Below, in pieces: positions 50,251 to 58,956 of a stretch of 64,000 nucleotides of DNA (position 1 is the first letter of the stretch; each line of letters starts with the position of its first letter). The position numbers were made by a program, and so were the translations under genes. The stretch comes from Stenotrophomonas nitritireducens (GTDB taxonomy: Bacteria; Pseudomonadota; Gammaproteobacteria; Xanthomonadales; Xanthomonadaceae), in contig NZ_LDJG01000002.1 of NCBI RefSeq assembly GCF_001431425.1, positions 177,990-241,989 of the forward strand, read 5' to 3'. The notes under the pieces are model-generated. The model saw only the letters and a list, made by a program, of their open reading frames with translations. It was not told where the DNA came from and did no database searches.

Positions 50251-51726
50251 ATGAAGCACGCAAGCATGGCCTCCCGGCGCCTGCCGGTACGTTCGATGGC
50301 GTTCGCGTTGACGGTGCTGGCCGGGCTGCCGGCACTCGCCGGTGAGCCGTTGTGGCCCGGGCCGGCCACCGTCGTCGCGGAACCCGACTTGAAGGCGCCG
50401 GCGCTCAAGCGCACGCGCCAGACCGCGCCGAATTTCCGCGCGCCTGCCGCCACGGTGTGCAGCGACACGCCGCGCATGCGCGAGGTTCCCGATCCGCAGC
50501 CGCCGCAGCGCGTGCGCGATGTTCCCACCCTGGTCGGGAAGGGTGGGCGCAGCAAGGTGCTGATGGAGGCCATGCCTGCTCCGCCGCCGGCTCCGGTCGC
50601 CGCGGATGCGCCGGCGGTGGCGACCAGCGTGGCGCGTTCCGGTCTGGCGGTTCCCTACGCGCCGGCACCGGCGCCAGTGCGCCAGCAGCCTGCTGCGCCG
50701 GTGACCGCCGGCGTGGTCGACGACAACGCCGATTTCGGAGGTTTCCAGCAGTTCCTGCAGCGTCATGCCGAAGCGGCGCAGCTCGGCCGGGATGTCTCGG
50801 TGCGCCAGCGCCTGCGCGTGATCGATGCGCAGGGGCGGCCGGTGCCCGATGCCGAAGTCGCCGTTTCCAGCGCCGATGGCGCGCGCATGTGGGCGCGCAC
50901 CGACGCCGGCGGCCAGGCCTGGCTGCACCTGAACGCGTTCGACGACCGCGATTCGGCCAGCTACCGCGTGGATGTGCGTCGCGATGGCCGGCAGGCGCAG
51001 GCACAGCTGCGGCGCGGGCAGAAGGATGCGCTGGAGGTGCGCCTGCCTGCCGCCGCGACAGCGGCGCGCGCGCGGCTGGACCTGGTGTTCATGGTCGATG
51101 CGACCGGCTCGATGGGCGACGAGATCGACAAGCTGCGCGCTTCGCTGCACGACATCGTGCGCGGCATCGAACAGCTGCCATCGCGCCCGGACGTGTGCCT
51201 TGGGCTGGTCGCCTACCGCGACCGTGGCGACGAGTACTTCGTGCGCAGCTGGGACCTGACCGGCAACGTCGCCGCGTTCCAGCAGGTACTCGATGGCGTG
51301 CGTGCCGGCGGTGGCGGCGACATGCCCGAGGCGATGAACGAAGCCTTCGACCATGCGGTGCAGACGCTGGCCTGGCGCGGCCCGGCGACCACGCGCCTGC
51401 TGGTGTCGCTGGCCGACGCGCCGCCGCACATGGACTATCCGCGGCCGCACTACGACCAGACCATGCTCGCCGCGCTGGGCAAGGGCATCAAGGTGTTCAG
51501 CGTGGCCGCGTCGGGGCAGGACACCACCGGCGAGATCGTGCAGCGGCAGATCGCCCAGTACACCGGTGGGCGTTTCATCTTCCTCACCTACAAGGACGCG
51601 TCCGATCCGGGCAGCGGCCCCGGCCGCGAGACCGTGCACGACGTGGCCGACTACTCGGTGGACACGCTGGACACGCTGGTGGTGCGGCTGGTGCGCGAGG
51701 AACTGGCGCAGTTGCCGAAGGGGTGA
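50251..51726 (+). CDS. exported von Willebrand factor A domain protein
   Basis: 491 residues. A signal peptide (RSMAFALTVLAGLPALAGEP) is followed by a Pro/Ala-rich stretch (about residues 105-150), a short carboxypeptidase-regulatory-like beta segment (VIDAQGRPVPDAEVAVSS) and a C-terminal vWA domain with the MIDAS motif DATGSMGDE and GGGGDMPEAMNEA. vWA domains bind metal and protein partners; the role is unknown. ATG 50251 is chosen, with GGAACGGAG eight bases before. Its 3' end runs into a large palindrome array. Confidence 0.87.
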   Translation: MKHASMASRRLPVRSMAFALTVLAGLPALAGEPLWPGPATVVAEPDLKAPALKRTRQTAPNFRAPAATVCSDTPRMREVPDPQPPQRVRDVPTLVGKGGRSKVLMEAMPAPPPAPVAADAPAVATSVARSGLAVPYAPAPAPVRQQPAAPVTAGVVDDNADFGGFQQFLQRHAEAAQLGRDVSVRQRLRVIDAQGRPVPDAEVAVSSADGARMWARTDAGGQAWLHLNAFDDRDSASYRVDVRRDGRQAQAQLRRGQKDALEVRLPAAATAARARLDLVFMVDATGSMGDEIDKLRASLHDIVRGIEQLPSRPDVCLGLVAYRDRGDEYFVRSWDLTGNVAAFQQVLDGVRAGGGGDMPEAMNEAFDHAVQTLAWRGPATTRLLVSLADAPPHMDYPRPHYDQTMLAALGKGIKVFSVAASGQDTTGEIVQRQIAQYTGGRFIFLTYKDASDPGSGPGRETVHDVADYSVDTLDTLVVRLVREELAQLPKG

Positions 51727-51783
51727 GGACGGTACGCCGCCCGAGTTATGGGGCGTGCCCGTTCCACAGGGGACTAGGTTCTG

Positions 51784-52318
51784 CAATGCCAGGCAACGCG
51801 CCTGGTGGGGACAGGCCCGGGAAAGCTCCAGCGGGGCGTTGCCCCGCTCTACAGGGAGATGGATCGCGGCGGGCTTTGTAGCGCCGGGCAACGCCCGGCG
51901 GGGGCATTACCGGGAAAGCTCCAGCGGGGCGTTGCCCCGCTCTACAGGGAGATGGATCGCAGCGGGCTTTGTAGCGCCGGGCAACGCCCGGCGGGGGGCA
52001 TTACCGGGAAAGCTCCAGCGGGGCGTCGCCCCGCTCTACGGGGAGGTGGATCGCGGCGGGCTTTGTAGCGCCGGGCAACGCCCGGCGGGGGCATTCCCGG
52101 GAAAGCTCCAGCGGGGCGTCGCCCCGCTCTACAGGGAGATGGATCGCAGCGGGTTTTGTAGCGCCGGGCAACGCCCGGCGGGGGCATTGCCGGGAAAGCT
52201 CCAGCGGGGCGTCGCCCCGCTCTACAGGGAGGTGGATCGCGGTGGGCCTTGTAGCGCCGGGCAACGCCCGGCGGGGGCATTGCCGGGAAAGCTCCAGCGG
52301 GGCGTTGCCCCGCTCTAC
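51784..52318. repeat. tandem array (six units, period 93 bp) of paired GTAG-headed palindromes
   Basis: The marker GGGAAAGCTCCAGCGGGGCG begins at 51819, 51912, 52006, 52099, 52192 and 52285, giving a period of 93 bases (one interval is 94). Each unit holds two palindromes in opposite orientation: GTAGCGCCGGGCAACGCCCG and the reverse-strand GTAGAGCGGGGCAACGCCCC. The first unit is diverged. The array fills the gap between convergent vWA and DUF2884 genes. Copies differ by a few bases (GTT/GTC, AGA/AGG), so it arose by recent tandem duplication of a REP-pair. Confidence 0.9.
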
Positions 52319-52327
52319 GGGTTGCGG

Positions 52328-53149
52328 TCAGGGGTGTGCGGGCAGGGCGATGCGGTTGTCCGGGCCCTGCTCCTTCGCCACCGGCGCCGATGCCGATGCT
52401 TCGCCACTGACGTTCATCATCCGCAGCGGCTGGCCGTTGTAGCGGTACTCCAGCGCCGACTGCAGCTGGTCCAGCGCCAGGACCTGGGTGCACAGGGATT
52501 GCGCATGCTGCTCCAGCGCATGGGCGCGCGCTTCGATCTTCGGCTCGAGTTCGGCTTCGATCTTCTCGCTGCGCTTCTCGATGCGCTCCTCGCCGCCGGT
52601 GAGCATGGTCCACAGCAGGCCACGGGCGATCGAGCCTTTCAGCGATTCGGCCGCTTCCTGCACGCGCTGGTCGAAGCCTTCGCCGAACAGATCCTGCTCC
52701 CAGCGGCCGCGGCCGATGGTCGAGGCGACGAAGCGCTCGGCATCCGTGCGCAGCGCGCGCACCTTGCGCGAGTTGAAGTTGCCGGTCATGGAGCCATAGA
52801 CCACGTCCAGCACGTCGAAGCTGATCCCCACCGATTCGTTGGCGATGCCGGTGACCGCCGGCATCATCTGGCGCACCCCGGCCTCAAGCACGCGCAGGCG
52901 TTGCGCATCGTCGGCGCTGACCACCTGCATGCGGCCGTCGACGCTCAGTTCGCCGTTGTGGAACACGATCTCGCGCGGCGTGGCGTCGTGCCTGCGCAGC
53001 CAGATGCCGCCGCCATCGACCAGCACGTCGTAGTCGGTGCTGACACCGCATTGGGTGGAGGAGAGCTCCGGCGATTTCAACGTGCCGGCGCGGGCGGCCA
53101 TGGACGCGGCCAGGGCGAGCAGGGCGGTGGCGAGAACCAGGCGGCGCAT
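52328..53149 (-). CDS. DUF2884 family exported protein (YggN-like)
   Basis: 273 residues. A signal peptide (LVLATALLALAASMAARAGT) is followed by a beta-rich part (DYDVLVDGGGIWLRRHDATP) and a helical charged part (ERIEKRSEKIEAELEPKIEA), matching DUF2884/YggN proteins of unknown role. The TGA lies ten bases from the end of the palindrome array. The ATG at 53149 fits the signal peptide. No operon partner. Confidence 0.85.
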   Translation of the reverse strand: MRRLVLATALLALAASMAARAGTLKSPELSSTQCGVSTDYDVLVDGGGIWLRRHDATPREIVFHNGELSVDGRMQVVSADDAQRLRVLEAGVRQMMPAVTGIANESVGISFDVLDVVYGSMTGNFNSRKVRALRTDAERFVASTIGRGRWEQDLFGEGFDQRVQEAAESLKGSIARGLLWTMLTGGEERIEKRSEKIEAELEPKIEARAHALEQHAQSLCTQVLALDQLQSALEYRYNGQPLRMMNVSGEASASAPVAKEQGPDNRIALPAHP

Positions 53150-53379
53150 GCGGGGTGTTCCGTGTTCGACAGGGAGACAGCATCGCCGGCTGCCGTCGGC
53201 CGCGGCGCCGGCCGGAAGTCATGGCGGCGAAGCCTGGGCAATGGATGATGAATGCGCGCGGTGTTTTCCTACCTCTGAATGGCGCTCCGAGGGCTTGACT
53301 GCGCAGCCGCGATGGGCAGGTCGCCATGGGCGGGCACGAGGCCGCGAGCCGGATCGCTTGTGCCCCAAGGGGCAGGCGG

Positions 53380-53388
53380 TTATCCACA
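53380..53388. promoter_or_regulatory. DnaA box upstream of nrdA
   Basis: TTATCCACA is an exact match to the strong DnaA box. It lies 11 bases before the -35 hexamer of nrdA, overlapping an NrdR-like box. In E. coli DnaA boxes in front of nrdAB couple dNTP supply to replication. Confidence 0.75.
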
Positions 53389-53399
53389 AGATTTGGCGT
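53384..53399. promoter_or_regulatory. putative NrdR box 1
   Basis: CCACAAGATTTGGCGT matches about 12 of 16 positions of the NrdR consensus. It starts 32 bases before a second box of similar quality, and overlaps the -35 region. The spacing of about three helical turns is what NrdR operators usually show. Confidence 0.6.
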
Positions 53400-53427
53400 T
53401 GACCCTGTCATTTACCCCCACTATCTT
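53399..53427 (+). promoter_or_regulatory. sigma70 promoter of nrdA
   Basis: TTGACC (53399-53404), a 17-bp spacer and TATCTT (53422-53427). Transcription should start near 53433, exactly where the cobalamin riboswitch stem P1 begins. Confidence 0.75.
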
Positions 53428-53431
53428 GTGT
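53416..53431. promoter_or_regulatory. putative NrdR box 2
   Basis: CCCCACTATCTTGTGT matches about 12 of 16 positions of the NrdR consensus, covers the -10 hexamer and lies 32 bases downstream of box 1. Binding here would block RNA polymerase. Confidence 0.6.
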
Positions 53432-53432
53432 C

Positions 53433-53630
53433 CCGTCGGTTCTGGTGGGTTGCTCCCCACCGGATTGAAAGGGAAGCCGGTGACGCCTTGGATGGCCATT
53501 CCGGCACTGCCCCGCAGCGGTAATTGGGAACGATCCCGCCACCAAGCACTGAGGCCCGATGCCTTGGGAAGCGGCGGAGTAGGAGGAGGCCCCCGCCTCC
53601 ATGCCCATGAGTCCGAAGACCTGCCGACGG
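53433..53630 (+). promoter_or_regulatory. cobalamin (B12) riboswitch in the nrdA leader
   Basis: The aptamer core elements are in order: AAAGGGAAGCCGGTGA near 53468, the GCACTGCCCCGCAGCGGTAA segment near 53504, GGGAACGATCCCGCCACC, the B12-box-like GCCACCAAGCACTG / TTGGGAAGCGG part, and CATGAGTCCGAAGACCTGCC at the 3' end. P1 can form between CCGTCGG (53433-53439) and CCGACGG (53624-53630). The riboswitch is followed by 200 bases of leader before nrdA, leaving room for an expression platform. Adenosylcobalamin should reduce expression of this B12-independent reductase. Confidence 0.9.
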
Positions 53631-53830
53631 CCGCGCGAAGCACAGCGCGCGGTGCCGGCTGCGGAGTCTTCGAGGGGAAGACGGCTGGCGACGCGGTACC
53701 GCCGGTGGCGACCCTGGGTCGCGTCCGTCTCGGTCGCTGCGACGCCGTCCTTCCATGCTCGCCAACCGCACCGGCCCAGGTTCCTGCGAGGGCAGGCGCC
53801 GCGTGCATCCCGCCATGAGGACACATCACC

Positions 53831-56215
53831 GTGACCGCCACCGATACCGCCGTTGTCCCGACCGAGGCCGGCTTCGAACTGACCCCGCCGCCGACCGCCA
53901 CCGCCATGAGCGTGACCAAGCGCAATGGCGGCACCGAGCCGGTGGACCTGAACAAGATCGTCCGCGCCATCCAGCGCTGCTGCGAAGGCCTGCATGCGGT
54001 CGATCCGATGCGCGTGGCCACCCGCACCATCTCCGGCCTGTACAACGGCGCCACCACCCAGGAACTGGACGAACTGTCGATCCGCACCGCCGCGCTGCTG
54101 ATCGGCGAGGAACCGGAATACGGCCGCCTGGCCGCGCGCCTGCTGGCCAACTTCATCGCCAAGGAAGTGTCCGGCCAGGAGATCCACGCGTTCTCGCAGT
54201 CGGTCGGCCGCGGCCATGAGGTCGGCCTGATCAACGACCGCCTGCTGAACTTCGTGCAGGTCAACGCGCGCAAGCTCAACGACGCGATCGATCCCGGGTA
54301 CGACCTCAACTTCGATTACTTCGGCCTGCGCACGCTGTACGACCGTTACCTGCTGCGCCACCCGCACACGCGCAAGGTCATCGAGACCCCGCAGCAGTTC
54401 TTCCTGCGCATCGCCAGCGCGCTCAGCGAGGACGTGCCCGAGGCGCTGGCGCTGTACCAGCGGCTGGGCAGCCTGGACTACCTGCCGTCGAGCCCGACCC
54501 TGTTCAACGCCGGCACCAGCCACGAGCAGCTGTCCTCCTGCTTCCTGCTGGATTCGCCGTCCGATTCGCTCGAATCCATCTACGCCAGGTACGGCGACAT
54601 CGCGCAGCTGTCCAAGTTCAGCGGCGGCATCGGCGTGAGCTACACCCGGGTGCGTTCGCGCGGCTCGCTGATCAAGTCCACCAACGGCCACTCCAACGGC
54701 ATCGTGCCGTGGCTGAAGACGCTGGATTCCTCGGTGGCCGCGGTCAACCAGGGCGGCAAGCGCAAGGGCGCGGCCTGCGTGTACCTGGAAACCTGGCATG
54801 CGGACATCGAGGATTTCCTGGAGCTGCGCGACAACGCCGGCGACGATTCGCGCCGCACCCACAACCTCAACCTGGCCAACTGGGTGCCGGACCTGTTCAT
54901 GCAGCGCGTGGAGGCCGACCAGGAATGGTCGCTGTTCGATCCGCGCGTGGTGCCGGAGTTCACCGACCTGTACGGCGAGGCGTTCGAACGCGCCTACCTG
55001 CAGGCCGAGGCGCAGGGCAAGGCGGTCAAGACGCTGCCGGCGCGCAAGCTGTACGCGCGGATGATGCGCACCCTGGCCGAGACCGGCAACGGCTGGATGA
55101 CTTTCAAGGACAAGTGCAACCGCGCCAGCAACCAGACCCTGCGCGCCGGCAACGTGATCCACCTGTCCAACCTGTGCACCGAAATCCTGGAAGTCACCAG
55201 CGCCGAGGAAACGGCGGTGTGCAACCTGGGCTCGATCAACCTGGGCAACCACCTGGACGAGCACGGCGATTTCGACTTCGACAAGCTGGCCGAAACCGTG
55301 CGCCTGGCCGTGCGCCAGCTCGACCGGGTGATCGACCTGAACTTCTATCCGATCGAGACCGCGCGCCGCGGCAACCTGCGCTGGCGCCCGGTCGGCCTGG
55401 GCTGCATGGGCCTGCAGGACGTGTTCTTCCGCAAGCGCCTGGCGTTCGATTCGGAGGCCGCGCGCGTGCTGTCGGCGAAGGTCGCCGAGACCATCTACTT
55501 CCATGCGCTGGAAACCTCGTGCGAACTGGCCATCGAGCGTGGCCGGCACCCGTCGTTCAACGACACCCGCGCGGCCGCGGGCGAGCTCCAGTTCGATGCC
55601 TGGAACGTGGCTCCGGCCGACGCCGCGCGCTGGGACGCGCTGCGCGAGCGCATCCGCCAGCATGGCCTGCGCAACTCGCTGATGATCGCCATCGCCCCGA
55701 CCGCGACCATCGCTTCCATCGCCGGCTGCTACGAGTGCGTGGAGCCGCAGGTGTCCAACCTGTTCAAGCGCGAGACCCTGTCCGGCGACTTCCTGCAGGT
55801 CAACCGCTACCTGGTCGGCGAGCTCAAGCAGCTGGGACTGTGGACGGCGGAGATGCGCGATGCGATCAAGCTGGCCGACGGCTCGATCCAGAACCTGCCG
55901 CAGATCCCCGAAGCGCTGCGCACGGTGTACCGCACCGCTTGGGAACTGCCGATGCGCTCGCTGATCGACATGGCCGCGGACCGCGGCGCCTTCATCGACC
56001 AGTCGGCCTCGCTCAACCTGTTCATGGAGAGCCCGAACATCGGCGCGATGTCCTCCATGTACATGTATGCCTGGAAGAAGGGCGTAAAGACCACCTACTA
56101 CCTGCGCTCGCGCCCGGCCACGAAGATCGCCAAGACCACGGTCAGCAGCTACACGCCGACCGAGGCCGTGGCCTGTTCGCTGGAGAACCCGGAAGCCTGC
56201 GAGGCCTGCCAGTAA
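53831..56215 (+). CDS. nrdA: ribonucleoside-diphosphate reductase class Ia, alpha subunit
   Basis: 794 residues. Large catalytic subunit that reduces ribonucleotides to deoxyribonucleotides. An N-terminal ATP-cone (MSVTKRNGGTEPVDLNKIVR) is the allosteric activity site; the catalytic Cys residues are in QLSSCFLLD and VCNLGSINL, the thiyl-radical set Asn-Cys-Glu in SNLCTEILEV, and the C-terminal CEAC pair for thioredoxin/glutaredoxin. GTG start at 53831 with GAGGA upstream. Control region: DnaA box, NrdR boxes, sigma70 promoter and B12 riboswitch. nrdB follows 180 bases later. Confidence 0.96.
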   Translation: MTATDTAVVPTEAGFELTPPPTATAMSVTKRNGGTEPVDLNKIVRAIQRCCEGLHAVDPMRVATRTISGLYNGATTQELDELSIRTAALLIGEEPEYGRLAARLLANFIAKEVSGQEIHAFSQSVGRGHEVGLINDRLLNFVQVNARKLNDAIDPGYDLNFDYFGLRTLYDRYLLRHPHTRKVIETPQQFFLRIASALSEDVPEALALYQRLGSLDYLPSSPTLFNAGTSHEQLSSCFLLDSPSDSLESIYARYGDIAQLSKFSGGIGVSYTRVRSRGSLIKSTNGHSNGIVPWLKTLDSSVAAVNQGGKRKGAACVYLETWHADIEDFLELRDNAGDDSRRTHNLNLANWVPDLFMQRVEADQEWSLFDPRVVPEFTDLYGEAFERAYLQAEAQGKAVKTLPARKLYARMMRTLAETGNGWMTFKDKCNRASNQTLRAGNVIHLSNLCTEILEVTSAEETAVCNLGSINLGNHLDEHGDFDFDKLAETVRLAVRQLDRVIDLNFYPIETARRGNLRWRPVGLGCMGLQDVFFRKRLAFDSEAARVLSAKVAETIYFHALETSCELAIERGRHPSFNDTRAAAGELQFDAWNVAPADAARWDALRERIRQHGLRNSLMIAIAPTATIASIAGCYECVEPQVSNLFKRETLSGDFLQVNRYLVGELKQLGLWTAEMRDAIKLADGSIQNLPQIPEALRTVYRTAWELPMRSLIDMAADRGAFIDQSASLNLFMESPNIGAMSSMYMYAWKKGVKTTYYLRSRPATKIAKTTVSSYTPTEAVACSLENPEACEACQ

Positions 56216-56395
56216 TCGTTCCCGCCCCTCTCCCGGCGGGAGAGGGGCGAGCTCGCCCCCACCGAACCCTCGTCCGGCGCTCCGCGCCACCTGCATGCGG
56301 CACACCCCTGTGCCGCCCCCTCCGGGCGGCCTTGCCGCGAACCCCGGCGATCCTGCCGCGCTGCCTCCCGCAGGGAGAAGAGAAAGGAGACTCCA
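56216..56395. repeat. repeat-derived spacer between nrdA and nrdB
   Basis: CCCCTCTCCCGGCGGGAGAGGGG (56224-56246) is a near-perfect palindrome, and ACCCTCGTCCGGC matches in reverse the GATGAGGGTCCGG motif of the liuA-liuB spacer. A second inverted repeat stands near CTCCCGCAGGGAG (56367). No gene is present. The nrdB RBS AAGGAG lies at its end. Confidence 0.65.
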
Positions 56396-57415
56396 ATGTC
56401 CGCACAACCCCGCCAGATGCTGCTCGATCCGGGCTTCGAACTGACCCTGCGCCCGATGCGCTACCCGGATTTCTACGAGATGTACCGCAACGCGATCAAG
56501 AACACCTGGACGGTGGACGAGATCAACTTCCAGATCGACATCACCGACCTGCATCACAAGATGACGCCGGCCGACCGCCACCTGATCCACCGCCTGGTCG
56601 CCTTCTTCGCCACCGGCGATTCCATCGTGTCCAACAACCTGGTGCTGAACCTGTACCAGCACCTCAACGCGCCGGAAGCGCGCATGTACCTGTCGCGCCA
56701 GCTGTACGAAGAGGCGCTGCACGTGCAGTTCTACCTGACCCTGCTGGACAACTACCTGCCGGACCCGGAGGAGCGCTTCAAGGCGTTCGCGGCGGTGGAA
56801 AACATCGAATCGATCAAGAAGAAGGCCGATTTCTGCTTCAAGTGGATCGACTCGATCCAGGGAATGAAGCGCATCGAGACCCGCGAGCAGCGCCGCCAGT
56901 TCCTGCTCAACCAGATCTGCTTCGCCGCCTGCATCGAGGGCCTGTTCTTCTTCGCCGCCTTCGCCTACGTGTACTTCTTCCGCTCGCGCGGGCTGCTGCC
57001 GGGCCTGGCCTCGGGCACCAACTGGGTGTTCCGCGACGAGAGCTGCCACATGGAATTCGCCTTCGAATGCGTGCGCACCATCCGCGCCGAGGAGCCGGAC
57101 CTGTTCGACGCGACGATGGAGCAGCAGGTCTACGAGATGCTGGCCGAAGCCATCGAGTGCGAGGTGCAGTTCGCCGAGGACGTGCTTTCCGGCGGCGTGG
57201 CCGGCATCTCCACCCGCGACATGCGCCAGTACCTGCAGCATTGCGCCGACCAGCACTTCGCCAAGCTGGGCATGGCCCGGAAGTACAACGTGCGCAACCC
57301 GCTGCCGTTCATGGAACTGCAGGACGTCCAGGAGCTGACCAACTTCTTCGAGCGCCGCGTCTCGGCCTACCAGGTCGGCGTAAAGGGCGAGGTCGCCTTC
57401 GACATGAATTTCTGA
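56396..57415 (+). CDS. nrdB: ribonucleoside-diphosphate reductase class Ia, beta subunit
   Basis: 339 residues. Ferritin-like diiron subunit that holds the tyrosyl radical. In YEEALHVQFY the Glu and His are iron ligands and the Tyr four residues after the His corresponds to the radical Tyr122 of E. coli; further ligands are in IEGLFFFAAFAY and RDESCHMEFA. A good RBS (AAGGAG) lies 7 bases before the ATG. It is the partner of NrdA; control is presumably through the same transcript. Confidence 0.96.
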   Translation: MSAQPRQMLLDPGFELTLRPMRYPDFYEMYRNAIKNTWTVDEINFQIDITDLHHKMTPADRHLIHRLVAFFATGDSIVSNNLVLNLYQHLNAPEARMYLSRQLYEEALHVQFYLTLLDNYLPDPEERFKAFAAVENIESIKKKADFCFKWIDSIQGMKRIETREQRRQFLLNQICFAACIEGLFFFAAFAYVYFFRSRGLLPGLASGTNWVFRDESCHMEFAFECVRTIRAEEPDLFDATMEQQVYEMLAEAIECEVQFAEDVLSGGVAGISTRDMRQYLQHCADQHFAKLGMARKYNVRNPLPFMELQDVQELTNFFERRVSAYQVGVKGEVAFDMNF

Positions 57416-57592
57416 GGCGAGGAGCTGCCGGCCGGCGCTCCCTGCAGGGCGGGGCAATGCCCCGCCCGAAGCGTTGCCGGTCGACCCCCACCCGGAAAGC
57501 CGGCGCCGCCGGCGGACGCGACGCGGGCGTCACACCCGGCATCATCCGCCCTGCGTATCATCCGCCCGCCATCCATTCCCGCGCATCCCGCC

Positions 57593-57997
57593 ATGAACGC
57601 CACGCCCGCCATCGTCCCGCCCACCGAAGTCCGCATGGCGGAGATCGTCTTTCCCAACCACACCAACCATCTCGGCACCCTGTTCGGCGGCCAGGCGATG
57701 GCGTGGATGGACAAGGCCGCCTTCCTCGCCGCGGCGCGCTATTCGCGCCGCACCGTGGTCACCGCGCATTCGGACCAGGTGGATTTCAAGCTGCCGATCC
57801 GCATCGGCGAAATGGTCGAGACCGTCGGCCGCGTGGTCGAGGTCGGGCGCAGCTCGATGACGGTGCAGGTCGAGCTGATCGCCGAGGACCTGCACAGCGG
57901 CGAACGCAAGCTGTGCACGCGCGGCCACTTCGTGATGGTGGCGCTGGACGCCGAAGGACGCCCGGCCCCGGTGCCGGCGTTGCCGCCGCAGGCCTGA
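57593..57997 (+). CDS. hotdog-fold acyl-CoA thioesterase (YciA-like)
   Basis: 134 residues. NHLGTLFGGQAMAWMDKAAF with VDFKLPIRIGEMVETVGRVV match the YciA/ACOT hotdog family that hydrolyses acyl-CoAs; the Asp in AWMDKAA is the likely active-site residue. Substrate chain length is unknown. Next gene starts 15 or 51 bases later on the same strand. Confidence 0.9.
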   Translation: MNATPAIVPPTEVRMAEIVFPNHTNHLGTLFGGQAMAWMDKAAFLAAARYSRRTVVTAHSDQVDFKLPIRIGEMVETVGRVVEVGRSSMTVQVELIAEDLHSGERKLCTRGHFVMVALDAEGRPAPVPALPPQA

Positions 57998-58048
57998 GCC
58001 GGGGCGCGGGCGATGGCCGTGCGGCCTGGGCAGGCGGGCCTCCCGTCC

Positions 58049-58885
58049 ATGGCGACGGATACGCGGCTGGCGGAGTTCATGGCCGCCCACCGGCGCCTGT
58101 TGCTGTTGACCGGCGCCGGTTGCAGCACCGACTCGGGCATTCCCGACTATCGCGATGCCGATGGCCAGTGGAAACGCACGCCGCCGGTGGATTACCGCGC
58201 GTTCATGGCCGATGCGGCGGTACGCCGTCGCTACTGGGCGCGCAGCCTGGCCGGCTGGCCGCGTTTCGGCCAGGCCCGGCCCAACGCCACCCACCATGCG
58301 CTGGCCGCACTGGAGGCGGCCGGCGGGGTAGAACTGCTGTTGACCCAGAACGTGGATGGCCTGCACCAGCGCGCCGGCAGCCGCAGCGTGATCGACCTGC
58401 ATGGACGGCTGGACGAGGTGCGTTGCATGGGCTGCGAGGCACGCTCTCCGCGCGAGGCGCTGCAGCAGCGGCTGCTCAATGCCAATCCGGCGTGGGCGGG
58501 GTTGCAGGCGGCGCAGGCGCCCGATGGCGACGCCGACCTGGAAGGGGACTTTTCCGGTTTCGCGGTGCCGGACTGCACCGCCTGCGGCGGCCTGCTCAAG
58601 CCGGACGTGGTGTTCTTCGGCGAGAACGTGCCGCGCGAACGCGTGGCCGCCGTGCACGCGCACCTGCAGCGCGCCGACGCGGTGCTGGTGGTGGGGTCGT
58701 CGCTGATGGTCTATTCCGGCTTCCGCTTCGTCGATGCCGCTGCCAGGGCCGGGTTGCCGGTGGCGGCGGTCAACCTCGGCCGCACCCGCGCCGACGCCCT
58801 GCTGTCGCTGAAGATCGAGCAGCCCTGCGCGCAGGCGCTGGCCTTCCTGCTCGACGGCATGCGGACGGCGGCCAAGACGCAGTGA
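58049..58885 (+). CDS. cobB: NAD-dependent protein deacylase (Sir2, class II type)
   Basis: 278 residues. NAD-binding LLTGAGCSTDSGIPDYRDAD, TQNVDGLHQRAGS and the catalytic His in DLHGRLDEVRC; the zinc Cys pairs are CMGC and CTAC, and VGSSLMVYSG completes the Rossmann half. The long insert between the Cys pairs and the GAGCSTDSGIPDYR form fit class II (SIRT4-like) sirtuins rather than E. coli CobB, so the symbol is approximate. ATG 58049 is chosen; 58013 is an in-frame alternative. Confidence 0.88.
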   Translation: MATDTRLAEFMAAHRRLLLLTGAGCSTDSGIPDYRDADGQWKRTPPVDYRAFMADAAVRRRYWARSLAGWPRFGQARPNATHHALAALEAAGGVELLLTQNVDGLHQRAGSRSVIDLHGRLDEVRCMGCEARSPREALQQRLLNANPAWAGLQAAQAPDGDADLEGDFSGFAVPDCTACGGLLKPDVVFFGENVPRERVAAVHAHLQRADAVLVVGSSLMVYSGFRFVDAAARAGLPVAAVNLGRTRADALLSLKIEQPCAQALAFLLDGMRTAAKTQ

Positions 58886-58956
58886 TCCACCGCGCCGGTT
58901 GAATGGCCCGGCGCGCGGGGGTGCAATGGGCGCCCCCCAACCGGATCACCTCCCAC

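Noticed and set aside
51784..52318. CRISPR array
   Set aside because: Units are 93 bp without unique spacers; the whole unit is repeated and made of palindromes. No cas gene is near.
51353..53248. Plus-strand open frame with a repeated 31-residue peptide (GKLQRGVAPLY...)
   Set aside because: The period 93 is a multiple of three, so the palindrome array stays open by arithmetic. The repeated units are DNA hairpins, and the frame overlaps the vWA and DUF2884 genes out of frame.
53408..57457. A 1349-codon minus-strand open frame over nrdA and nrdB
   Set aside because: Pure shadow of the two conserved reductase genes and the riboswitch; no motif of its own.
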